A stretch of DNA of 7,059 nucleotides. Origin: Marivita sp965656765 (lineage in GTDB: Bacteria; Pseudomonadota; Alphaproteobacteria; Rhodobacterales; Rhodobacteraceae). The position numbers were made by a program, and so were the translations under genes. The notes beneath the pieces are model-generated. The model had not been told where the DNA came from and did not search any database. It saw only the letters and a list, made by a program, of their open reading frames with translations. Where the stretch lies: assembly GCF_965656765.1 (NCBI RefSeq), contig NZ_CBFHLV010000098.1:1-7059 (forward strand), written 5' to 3'. This document shows positions 1-6,072 of this stretch, one piece after another. Every line of letters begins with the position of its first letter. Within the stretch, counting starts at the first letter, position 1.

Positions 1-39
1 TACAACGCAGAGCTCACGGCTAAAATAGCCGCTGAGTGA
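1..39 (+). CDS. cydD: 3' end of CydD membrane-domain reading frame (partial, broken or split)
   Basis: Frame 1 is open from the left edge to a TGA at 37-39 and reads YNAELTAKIAAE. From memory this resembles the segment after the last membrane helix of E. coli CydD (YHAKAQAVGAAD), where the transmembrane half leads into the ATPase half. In an intact CydD the chain would continue into the nucleotide-binding domain, but here it stops and the ATPase half continues in the frame of base 36. Only 12 residues are visible, so the assignment leans on the neighbouring cydD ATPase and cydC. It could be the end of a separate membrane protein, or the left half of a frameshifted cydD. Confidence 0.45.
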   Translation, partial: YNAELTAKIAAE

Positions 40-761
40 CGAACTCCAACATCTCCGGAAAACCCGGTCTGGTTCAGGACGATAGTCGCCAGCCCTTGCT
101 TGGAGCCGGTGCCAAAGCTCTGCCAATAGCTTTCAAGTGCCTTGCCAGTCGTGATTTGGTGGTGACCCATGATGATCGTGATATCGCCTACCCCGATTTG
201 ACCATCCAGCCGGGCGAAAGTGTTGCCATTTCCGGGCCTAGCGGTGTCGGCAAGACAACACTTCTTCGCCTGCTGGCGGGACTTGAACAACCCAATTCTG
301 GTTTTGTTGAAATCAGCGGTGCGGTGTTGACCTACATGACTGCTGATGCGTGGCGGGCGTCTGTGGGATGGATGCCGCAAACACCTCGGTTCACGGGCCA
401 ATCGTTGCGAACTAATATCGGCTTTGGGAATGAGCTAGATGATGCTGTATTGGACGTTACGCAGGTCGCGCCGATCATTGCGACGCTTCCGCACAAAGAC
501 AAAACAGCCTTGGCCGAAAACGGCGCGGGGCTTTCTGGCGGTGAGGCGCGCCGGGTTATGCTGGCGCGAGCGCTAAACAGAAAACCTCGGATCGTTTTTG
601 CGGATGAACCCACGGCTGATCTGGATGCCGACACGGCGCAAGACATCATTGACGGACTTTTGGCGTACGTGGACGGGGGCGGAACTCTGATCGCGGCGAC
701 ACATGCTCCACGCTTGATTTCACAGATGCAGCGGCATCTTGAGCTTGAGGTCCCCGAATGA
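36..761 (+). CDS. cydD: CydD ATP-binding half (thiol/haem ABC exporter of the bd oxidase locus)
   Basis: This is an ABC ATPase of 241 residues with no membrane segment. It has Walker A GPSGVGKT (residues 67-74), a Q-loop in WMPQTP, signature LSGGE (166-170), Walker B IVFADEP with catalytic Glu191, and switch His223. Residues 1-30 look like the interdomain linker of CydD, and their length fits E. coli CydD. CydDC is a heterodimeric inner-membrane exporter, reported to move cysteine/glutathione and more recently linked to haem handling, and it is required for cytochrome bd assembly. The GTG at 36 directly follows an in-frame TGA (33-35), overlaps the upstream stop as GTGA, and has no convincing ribosome binding site, so it is either translationally coupled or not a true start. 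The last codons overlap cydC by ATGA, and the tail after the switch His is short. The product is a confident ABC ATPase; the CydD name comes mainly from the adjoining cydC and cydAB. Confidence 0.8.
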   Translation: MTNSNISGKPGLVQDDSRQPLLGAGAKALPIAFKCLASRDLVVTHDDRDIAYPDLTIQPGESVAISGPSGVGKTTLLRLLAGLEQPNSGFVEISGAVLTYMTADAWRASVGWMPQTPRFTGQSLRTNIGFGNELDDAVLDVTQVAPIIATLPHKDKTALAENGAGLSGGEARRVMLARALNRKPRIVFADEPTADLDADTAQDIIDGLLAYVDGGGTLIAATHAPRLISQMQRHLELEVPE

Positions 762-2428
762 AATCGTTGGCGAAACTAATGCTTCTTTTGTTCCGAGGCG
801 AAAAACGTGCCTTCGCTCAAGGGTGCGCTCTTTCGCTCTTGGTGCTGGTCATGGGTGTGGCTTTGCTGGCGCTGTCGGGTTGGTTCATCACGGCTGCGGC
901 TGCGGCTGGCATGGTTGGTCTAGGCACCCTGTTCAACGTATTCGCACCTTCAGCAATGGTTCGGTTTCTTGCCTTGGGGCGCACTGCCGCGCGGTATGGA
1001 GAGCGGTTGACGACCCATGATGCAACTTTGCGCGCATTGTCAAACCTCCGAGGTCAGTTGCTAATGGGCGTTCTGAAATCACCCTACAGACAGCTTGAGC
1101 GCCTGCGCGCGAGTGTTTTTCTCAATCGCGTCACCGCCGATATCGACGCGCTTGACGGTTTGGCCCTACGGCTTTTACTGCCGGGCATTGCTGGATTGGC
1201 GGTGATTTTGGTATCAGCGATTGCTGTTGGTCTAATGGTTCACCCCTCTATCGGTTTGGTAATCCTGGTTGGGTATGGATTTGGCCCGACGCTTGTCTTT
1301 CTTGTGGGGCAGTCGCTTGCGGAACGTCCGTCGCGCCGAGCCGAAGCCGAAATGCAAGCCTTACGTAGCCGTGTCATCGACCTCATCACGGTGCGCGAAG
1401 AACTTATTGCCTTTGGGCAGGTTCCAAAGGCGCAGGCCAGTATCGGCAAAGCTGCAAACTACCAGTTGAACGGGCAGGCGTCGGTTGAAGCGATCGAGAG
1501 ACAGACAGGGTTCTGGCTTGAATTGATGGGCTGGAGTGTTGTGACGCTGTCGCTCGGGATCGGCGCGTCACTGGCGCAATCGGGTACAATTTCTCCGGCT
1601 CAGGCGGCAATCGGCATTTTCACAGCGCTCGCCCTATCTGAAACGGTAGCACCGGTACGCCGTGCTTTGTCCGAAATTGGCCAAATGCGGACTGCAGCAA
1701 AGCGAATTGCACCAATGCTGGATCAGGCGGATCAGACCGTGGCGACTGACCCGTTTCATGGTTCGGATAAACCGCTTGCTGCCGATGACCTTGTTGCAAC
1801 GCGCGGGCTAAATGGCAGCCCTTTGTTTGCACCGCTTAGTTTCTATGTCGCGCCTCGAGAAACCGTGGCTCTAACCGGGCGAAGCGGATGCGGTAAATCC
1901 ACAATCCTGCTCATGGCGGCAGGTCAGATCGCACCAAGCGGAGGGGATTTGTCATACGGCGGTGCTTCTCTGCATTTGATCCCAGCCGAAACCCTGAACA
2001 CGCATATCGCTATGGTCCCACAAAGACATGCATTGGTCGCGGGCACGATTGCCGAGAACTTGCGGTTGGCCGCCCCGGACGCGTCGGATGCAGAGCTTTG
2101 GGAGGCGCTGGAGGTGGTTCAGCTTGCACAGACAATTCGAGCCAAAGGTGGTTTGGATGCGCGTTTGGAGTTTCGCGGTACCGGGTTGTCCGGGGGCGAG
2201 GGGCGGCGGCTTGTCTTAGCGCGGGCGCTTTTGTGCAAGCCGGATCTTTTGCTCTTGGACGAGCCGACCGAGGGGCTGGACTCGCCATTGGCGAAATCAG
2301 TTTTGGATGGGTTGCGCAAAGCCATGCCGAAAGCCGCTATTCTTATGGCAGCTCACAGACCCGAAGAAGTCGCCTTTGCCGACCGCGTTGTGCAGGTTGT
2401 CTCGAACGCGACAAACTTCCTCAAATAA
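758..2428 (+). CDS. cydC: CydC, ABC exporter permease/ATP-binding subunit
   Basis: This 556-residue half-transporter has the usual length for CydC. The N-terminal part holds several hydrophobic helices and the CydC hallmark LSGWFITAAAAAG near residues 39-51, followed by FLALGRTAARYGERL and HDATLRAL, which are strongly conserved in CydC. The C-terminal ATPase has Walker A GRSGCGKS (374-381), signature LSGGE (477-481), Walker B LLLLDEP with Glu502, and switch His533. It would pair with CydD in the inner membrane to form the exporter needed for maturation of cytochrome bd. The ATG overlaps the cydD stop (ATGA) and is preceded by GAGG at 747-750 with 7 bases of spacing, which supports this start and translational coupling. 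A hairpin terminator begins at its stop codon. The codons here look less GC-biased than in cydAB. All ATPase motifs are intact. Confidence 0.95.
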   Translation: MKSLAKLMLLLFRGEKRAFAQGCALSLLVLVMGVALLALSGWFITAAAAAGMVGLGTLFNVFAPSAMVRFLALGRTAARYGERLTTHDATLRALSNLRGQLLMGVLKSPYRQLERLRASVFLNRVTADIDALDGLALRLLLPGIAGLAVILVSAIAVGLMVHPSIGLVILVGYGFGPTLVFLVGQSLAERPSRRAEAEMQALRSRVIDLITVREELIAFGQVPKAQASIGKAANYQLNGQASVEAIERQTGFWLELMGWSVVTLSLGIGASLAQSGTISPAQAAIGIFTALALSETVAPVRRALSEIGQMRTAAKRIAPMLDQADQTVATDPFHGSDKPLAADDLVATRGLNGSPLFAPLSFYVAPRETVALTGRSGCGKSTILLMAAGQIAPSGGDLSYGGASLHLIPAETLNTHIAMVPQRHALVAGTIAENLRLAAPDASDAELWEALEVVQLAQTIRAKGGLDARLEFRGTGLSGGEGRRLVLARALLCKPDLLLLDEPTEGLDSPLAKSVLDGLRKAMPKAAILMAAHRPEEVAFADRVVQVVSNATNFLK

Positions 2429-2452
2429 TCCGCATCTTTGATGCGGGTTTTT
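2427..2452 (+). terminator. Rho-independent terminator of cydDC
   Basis: A 7-bp stem, CCGCATC (2430-2436) with GATGCGG (2440-2446), closes a TTT loop and is followed by GTTTTT (2447-2452). The two A bases of the cydC stop codon can extend the stem by pairing with the T run. The stem is short but the layout is that of an intrinsic terminator placed immediately at the end of cydC. Its T run overlaps the first two bases of the FNR-type box, so termination and the next promoter are packed together. Some read-through into cydAB is possible. Confidence 0.7.
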
Positions 2453-2464
2453 GACTCAGATCAA
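2451..2464 (+). promoter_or_regulatory. FNR/FnrL-type operator upstream of cydAB
   Basis: TTGAC-TCAG-ATCAA matches the FNR/CRP-family consensus TTGAT-N4-ATCAA with a single T-to-C change in the left half-site, a change common in natural FNR sites. It lies 80 bases before the cydA start, in the only non-coding gap between cydDC and cydAB. cydAB is a classic target of oxygen-sensing FNR proteins (FnrL/Anr in alphaproteobacteria), so activation under low oxygen is the likely effect. A related regulator such as Dnr would recognise the same motif. Confidence 0.75.
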
Positions 2465-2486
2465 ATTACACATCTCTGAATCAGCA

Positions 2487-2499
2487 TATGACGTGGTTA
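2487..2499 (+). promoter_or_regulatory. Putative -10 element and start site of the cydAB promoter
   Basis: TATGAC at 2487-2492 matches four of six bases of TATAAT. A start at about 2499 would put the centre of the FNR-type box (2457.5) at -41.5, the standard class II activator position. No good -35 hexamer is needed in that arrangement and none is obvious. The geometry is suggestive, but the -10 match alone is weak. Confidence 0.45.
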
Positions 2500-2520
2500 A
2501 TCCGCATCGTGGATGCGTAA
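2499..2520 (+). repeat. Stem-loop in cydA leader, near-copy of the cydC terminator hairpin
   Basis: CGCATC (2503-2508) pairs with GATGCG (2512-2517) around a GTG loop. The block AATCCGCATC at 2499-2508 repeats exactly the one at 2427-2436, and both copies continue to GATGCG. Unlike the first copy, this one is not followed by a clean T run (TAATTT), so it is unlikely to terminate well. If transcription starts near 2499 it would form the extreme 5' end of the cydAB transcript, where it could protect the mRNA. It could alternatively be an operator for a dyad-binding regulator. Confidence 0.5.
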
Positions 2521-2544
2521 TTTAACCATTAAGGAGTCCCCCTC

Positions 2545-4158
2545 ATGGAGATCGGACTGGTCGAGCTGTCGCGCATGCAATTTGCGCTGACCGCCATGTA
2601 TCACTTTCTCTTCGTGCCGCTGACACTGGGTCTGTCGATCCTCGTGGCGATTATGGAAACCGTCTACGTCATGACCAACCGTCCAATCTGGCGGCAGATG
2701 ACGAAGTTTTGGGGCACGCTATTCGGCATTAACTTTGTTTTGGGTGTCGCCACCGGTATCACGATGGAATTCCAGTTCGGGATGAACTGGAGCTACTACA
2801 GCCATTACGTTGGCGACATCTTCGGCGCGCCACTGGCCATCGAGGGCCTGATGGCCTTCTTCCTTGAAGCGACCTTTGTCGGCCTTTTCTTCTTTGGCTG
2901 GGACAAGCTGAGCAAAGTCCAGCACATGGTCGTGGCCTGGTTGGTTGCCATCGGGTCGAATTTTTCGGCGCTGTGGATTCTGATCGCCAATGGCTGGATG
3001 CAGAACCCTGTAGGGGCTGAGTTCAACCCCGATACGATGCGCATGGAAATGACGTCGTTCTTTGACGTGCTCTTTAACGAGGTGGCGCAGGCGAAATTCG
3101 TGCACACCGTCTCGGCCGGCTACGTAACCGCGTCCGTCTTCGTGCTGGGCGTCTCGGCGCTCTACCTGATTCAGAACAAGCACAAGGACTTGGCGCGTCG
3201 GTCGATTGCTGTTTCCTCGGCCTTTGGCCTTGCGGCTGCACTGTCGGTCGTCGTGCTTGGTGACGAATCCGGATACTCGGCCAGCCACACCCAAAAGATG
3301 AAGCTCGCGGCGATAGAAGCGATGTGGGAAACCCACGACGCACCGGCACCCTTCACTGCGATCGGCTTTCCGGATCAAGAAGCACGTGAAACCCACTATG
3401 CGCTGGAAATCCCTTGGGCGATGGGCCTGATCGGCACACGTAGCCTCAACAAGGAAATCCCCGGGATCAATGATCTGGTGGCGGAATCCGAGGACCGAAT
3501 CCGCGAAGGTCTGATTGCTTATGACGCGTTGATGACCATCCGCGAAGAACGCGAAGCAACGCCACAAGCCGTGCGCGACAGTTTTGAGGCACATTCGGAA
3601 AACCTGGGCTTTGCCCTTTTGCTCAAGCGCTATGTCGATGACCCGCGCACTGCGTCTGAAGAGCAGATCAAGATGGCTGCCGATGACACCGTTCCCGGTG
3701 TGGCCCCTCTGTTCTGGGCGTTCCGCATCATGGTGGCGCTTGGGTTCAGCTTTATCGCTGTGATGGCCTATTTCTTCTACCGCGCCTCGTTCCGGAACAT
3801 GCAGTTCCCGCGCTGGTCGCTGTATGCCGCCGTTGCCATCATCCCGACACCATGGATTGCGGCAGAGCTGGGGTGGTTCGTAGCCGAGTTTGGCCGCCAG
3901 CCCTGGACCGTGGACGGCGTGCTGCCAACGGCGCTGAGCGCGTCGCATCTTAGCATTGCGGATTTGCTGATCACACTGGCCGGGTTCCTCATCTTCTATT
4001 CGGTCCTCTTCGTGATCGAGGTCAGCCTGATGGTGAAATACATCCGCAAAGGCCCGTTCCAGGACGTCGACGAAACCAATGCCTGGCAGGAACGGCACGA
4101 GGCGCGGCTGCGCGCTGAGACACCCGCTCCAACCCTTGCAGCCACACCTGCGGAGTAA
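2545..4158 (+). CDS. cydA: Cytochrome bd ubiquinol oxidase subunit I
   Basis: This is a polytopic inner-membrane protein of 537 residues (E. coli CydA is 522) that matches E. coli CydA closely along its length, by memory. It oxidises ubiquinol, carries haems b558, b595 and d, and reduces oxygen to water. Recognised residues, with E. coli equivalents, are His20 (H19), Glu100 and Glu108 (E99, E107), His187 (H186) and Met396 (M393) for b558, Glu448 (E445) and the GRQPW motif near 450-454. The Q-loop carries GDESGY (239-244), Lys253 and Glu258 for quinol binding, and its insert is the long, E. coli-like form, not the short cyanide-insensitive form. AAGGAG (2531-2536) lies 8 bases before the ATG, a strong ribosome binding site. 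The C-terminus ends in an Ala/Pro/Thr-rich tail. It is probably the first gene of an FNR-controlled operon; cydB starts 5 bases after its stop. Confidence 0.98.
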   Translation: MEIGLVELSRMQFALTAMYHFLFVPLTLGLSILVAIMETVYVMTNRPIWRQMTKFWGTLFGINFVLGVATGITMEFQFGMNWSYYSHYVGDIFGAPLAIEGLMAFFLEATFVGLFFFGWDKLSKVQHMVVAWLVAIGSNFSALWILIANGWMQNPVGAEFNPDTMRMEMTSFFDVLFNEVAQAKFVHTVSAGYVTASVFVLGVSALYLIQNKHKDLARRSIAVSSAFGLAAALSVVVLGDESGYSASHTQKMKLAAIEAMWETHDAPAPFTAIGFPDQEARETHYALEIPWAMGLIGTRSLNKEIPGINDLVAESEDRIREGLIAYDALMTIREEREATPQAVRDSFEAHSENLGFALLLKRYVDDPRTASEEQIKMAADDTVPGVAPLFWAFRIMVALGFSFIAVMAYFFYRASFRNMQFPRWSLYAAVAIIPTPWIAAELGWFVAEFGRQPWTVDGVLPTALSASHLSIADLLITLAGFLIFYSVLFVIEVSLMVKYIRKGPFQDVDETNAWQERHEARLRAETPAPTLAATPAE

Positions 4159-4163
4159 GACAG

Positions 4164-5324
4164 ATGATCCTTTTTGAACTTATCGAATACGATATCCTTC
4201 GCGTGATCTGGTGGGCGCTTCTGGGCGTGCTGCTGATCGGATTTGCCCTGACTGACGGGTTCGACATGGGGGTCGGCGCATTGCTGCCCTTCGTCGCCAA
4301 GACGGACGTCGAACGCCGCGTGGCGATCAACACAGTCGGCCCGGTCTGGGAAGGCAACCAAGTGTGGTTCATCCTTGGCGGCGGCGCGATCTTTGCCGCG
4401 TGGCCACCGCTTTACGCTGTCAGCTTTTCGGGCTTCTACCTTGCGATGTTCGTGGTGCTGGCAGCCTTCATCGTGCGCCCCGTCGCGTTCAAATATCGCT
4501 CCAAGCGGGATGACGCCACATGGCGCACCCGCTGGGATTGGGCGCTGTTTGCCGGTGGTGCGGTGCCAGCACTTTTGTTCGGCGTGGCGGTGGGCAACGT
4601 GTTGCTGGGCGTGCCGTTCTACCTGACCGAAGACCTGATGCCGATGTATCCGGGTAACTTTGCCATCAAGTTCATCGGCCTCTTGCGTCCCTTCGCGCTG
4701 TTGGCCGGGGTGGTATCGCTGTCGATGCTGCTGATGCACGGTGCTGCGTGGTTGTCGCTCAAGGCCGAGGGTGTGGTCGCCGAACGCGCCCGCGCCATCG
4801 GGATCAAGGCGGGCATCGTTGCCGCTGCGGGCTATGCGCTTGCGGGGATCTGGCTTGCCTTGGGCGTTGATGGTTTCGCCTTGGGTGAGGTCGCAGCCAA
4901 TGGCCCGTCAAACCCGCTCTATTCTGAGGTCACCCGCGGTGGATCATGGCTGTCGTCTTATGCCGCGCGTCCGTGGATCACGATTGCACCGATCATGGGC
5001 TTTGTCGGAATCGCACTGGCGGTGATGGGGCTGCGCGCGGGCCGCGAAGTGTCGACACTGCTCTGGTCAAAGATGGGCATCCTCGGAATCATCTCGTCTG
5101 TTGGCTTGACCATGTTCCCTTTCATCCTGCCATCGACCCTTGATCCGAACAGCTCTCTCACCGTGTGGGACGCATCGTCGTCGCATCAGACGCTGTTCAT
5201 CATGCTGGTGGTCACGGCGATCTTTATGCCGCTGATCCTGATGTACACCGCATGGGTTTACAAAGTGCTCTGGGGCAAAGTCACCGAAGCGCAAGTCACT
5301 GAAAACGCTGACACAGTTTACTGA
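4164..5324 (+). CDS. cydB: Cytochrome bd ubiquinol oxidase subunit II
   Basis: This 386-residue membrane protein (E. coli CydB is 379) carries no haem itself but forms the pseudo-symmetric partner of CydA in the bd oxidase. Family signatures are FALTDGFDMGVG (27-38), GPVWEGNQVW (59-68), FAAWPPLYA, RPVAFKYRSK, an internal GNVLLGVPF, TMFPFILPS and WDASSSHQTL, with a C-terminal TVY close to the usual SLY. The residue after the conserved Trp62 is Glu63, where E. coli has Asp58, a conservative change in a region implicated in proton access. GGAG (4152-4155), lying across the end of cydA, gives 8 bases of spacing to the ATG. The stop codon TGA shares a base with an ATG at 5324, but the next gene more likely begins at 5336. 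Co-transcription with cydA is near certain from the spacing. Confidence 0.98.
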   Translation: MILFELIEYDILRVIWWALLGVLLIGFALTDGFDMGVGALLPFVAKTDVERRVAINTVGPVWEGNQVWFILGGGAIFAAWPPLYAVSFSGFYLAMFVVLAAFIVRPVAFKYRSKRDDATWRTRWDWALFAGGAVPALLFGVAVGNVLLGVPFYLTEDLMPMYPGNFAIKFIGLLRPFALLAGVVSLSMLLMHGAAWLSLKAEGVVAERARAIGIKAGIVAAAGYALAGIWLALGVDGFALGEVAANGPSNPLYSEVTRGGSWLSSYAARPWITIAPIMGFVGIALAVMGLRAGREVSTLLWSKMGILGIISSVGLTMFPFILPSTLDPNSSLTVWDASSSHQTLFIMLVVTAIFMPLILMYTAWVYKVLWGKVTEAQVTENADTVY

Positions 5325-5335
5325 TGGAGACGAAA

Positions 5336-5797
5336 ATGAAACCTATCGCAACAGCACTGGCCGCACTGGCAATTGCCACTGCCAGCCTGGCTCCAGCGGC
5401 CCCGGCTTTTGCACAAGACGCCGATAAGCCTGGTCTCTTTGTGAACCTGACAACCGACGACACATGGTCCGCCGCCAAAGCCATCATGTTCGCCCATGAA
5501 AAGGCGCTCAAGAACGGGCACGAACCGGTCGCAATCTGGCTGAACGTGCGGGCCGTCTATCTTGCCGACAAAAAGCGCCCCAGCCACATTCACGGGCTGA
5601 TGGCCGAAAACGGCACTTCGGTCCAGGACATGCTGACAGCGTTTATCGCCGATGGCGGCCAAGTGATCATGTGCAGCGCCTGTTCCAAAGCCGCCGGACT
5701 GACCGAGGCCGACTATATCGACGGCGTGACCATGGGAACATGGCCTGTTGTCGAAGGTCTGCTGTTCGATCCCGATGTCAAAACCCTCGCTTGGTAA
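5336..5797 (+). CDS. Secreted DsrE-family protein with CxxC motif
   Basis: This 153-residue protein has a Sec-type signal peptide (MK, then an Ala-rich hydrophobic stretch) and a likely cleavage after AFA (residues 24-26). The mature part looks like a DsrE/TusD-type alpha/beta fold: strand LFVNLT (34-39), helix 43-60 ending in NGHEP, strand VAIWLN (65-70), then VIMCSACSKAAGL with Cys113 and Cys116. DsrE-family cysteines bind or relay sulfane sulfur as persulfides, mostly in the cytoplasm; here the signal implies the periplasm. The start at 5336 is chosen over the in-frame ATG at 5324 because TGGAGA (5325-5330) is a good ribosome binding site for it and it gives a standard signal peptide. It sits between cydB and cydX, so it is very probably made with the oxidase. 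The exact substrate cannot be read from sequence. Confidence 0.85.
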   Translation: MKPIATALAALAIATASLAPAAPAFAQDADKPGLFVNLTTDDTWSAAKAIMFAHEKALKNGHEPVAIWLNVRAVYLADKKRPSHIHGLMAENGTSVQDMLTAFIADGGQVIMCSACSKAAGLTEADYIDGVTMGTWPVVEGLLFDPDVKTLAW

Positions 5798-5815
5798 CCC
5801 GAAAGGATCAAAACC

Positions 5816-5953
5816 ATGTGGTATTTCGCTTGGCTTCTTGGGCTTCCCCTCGCCGCTCTCTTCGCCGTCCTGAACGCGATCTGGCTTGAGATGCGCACCG
5901 ACGCTTGTTTCTCAGATGAAGGAGACTGTCCGATGGGTGAACACACCCATTAA
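5816..5953 (+). CDS. cydX: CydX, small subunit of cytochrome bd oxidase
   Basis: The 45-residue product begins MWYFAWLLG, the near-invariant start of the CydX/YbgT family (E. coli CydX begins MWYFAWILG). A single membrane helix spans about residues 3-24, followed by LEMRTD. CydX sits against CydA and stabilises the haems. AAAGGA (5802-5807) lies 8 bases before the ATG. Normally cydX directly follows cydB; here a DsrE-family gene is inserted between them. The tail after residue 29 is longer than in E. coli CydX, whose total is 37 residues. It contains Cys31 and Cys38 and ends GEHTH, giving two Cys and two His on a short soluble tail. The last codons form a perfect inverted repeat (5933-5950). 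The N-terminal match makes the identity secure despite the small size. Confidence 0.95.
   Translation: MWYFAWLLGLPLAALFAVLNAIWLEMRTDACFSDEGDCPMGEHTH
5933..5950 (+). repeat. Perfect 7-bp inverted repeat at the end of cydX
   Basis: ATGGGTG (5933-5939) and CACCCAT (5944-5950) are exact inverted copies around AACA, and the cydX stop codon follows at once. No T run follows, so it is not an intrinsic terminator. It may fold in the mRNA as the first of several stem-loops between cydX and the next gene, or it may be incidental to the codons used. Confidence 0.4.
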
Positions 5954-5970
5954 ACGTCCGCACACCGAAT

Positions 5971-6035
5971 GACCGGGGGCTTGTTCCTTCCTCCCCCAGT
6001 CCGGCGCGGGCCCCGTTATGGCAAGGGGCCTGCGC
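5971..6035 (+). other. Two consecutive intergenic stem-loops between cydX and the second DsrE-like gene
   Basis: Stem-loop A pairs GAC (5971-5973) plus GGGGG (5975-5979) with CCCCC (5993-5997) plus GTC (5999-6001), with one mismatch. Stem-loop B pairs the 11 bases 6004-6014 (GCGCGGGCCCC) with 6025-6035 (GGGGCCTGCGC), with one G-T wobble, around a 10-base loop. Stem B is very GC-rich but is followed by CTCACACC rather than a T run, so a classic terminator is unlikely. Such structures often stabilise the upstream mRNA against 3' exonucleases or lower expression of the downstream gene. The gap 5954-6072 shows no convincing promoter. Confidence 0.6.
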
Positions 6036-6072
6036 CTCACACCTCACATGAAACCCTCAAAGGATATACTAA

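Noticed and set aside
739..1020. Overlapping + strand frame of 93 codons at the start of cydC
   Set aside because: It lies in another frame over the conserved CydC N-terminus and shows Arg/Gly/His-rich shadow composition.
2719..4098. Long open frame of 459 codons on the - strand, opposite cydA
   Set aside because: It lies wholly inside the clearly coding cydA, its translation is rich in His/Arg/Glu low-grade sequence with no recognisable domain, and it is the expected antisense shadow of a GC-biased membrane-protein gene.
3996..4739. Open frame of 247 codons on the - strand across the cydA/cydB junction
   Set aside because: It spans two well-identified genes on the other strand, shows no family features, and is explained by their codon bias.
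5324..5335. Upstream ATG at 5324 as start of the first DsrE-like protein (TGATG overlap with cydB)
   Set aside because: It would add METK before the signal peptide and lacks its own ribosome binding site. The ATG at 5336 has TGGAGA at good spacing and gives a normal MK-type signal.
6065..6070. TATACT as a -10 element before the 6073 gene
   Set aside because: Transcription would start inside the coding sequence, no -35 is found at the right distance, and the AAAGGA ribosome binding site would be lost from the mRNA.
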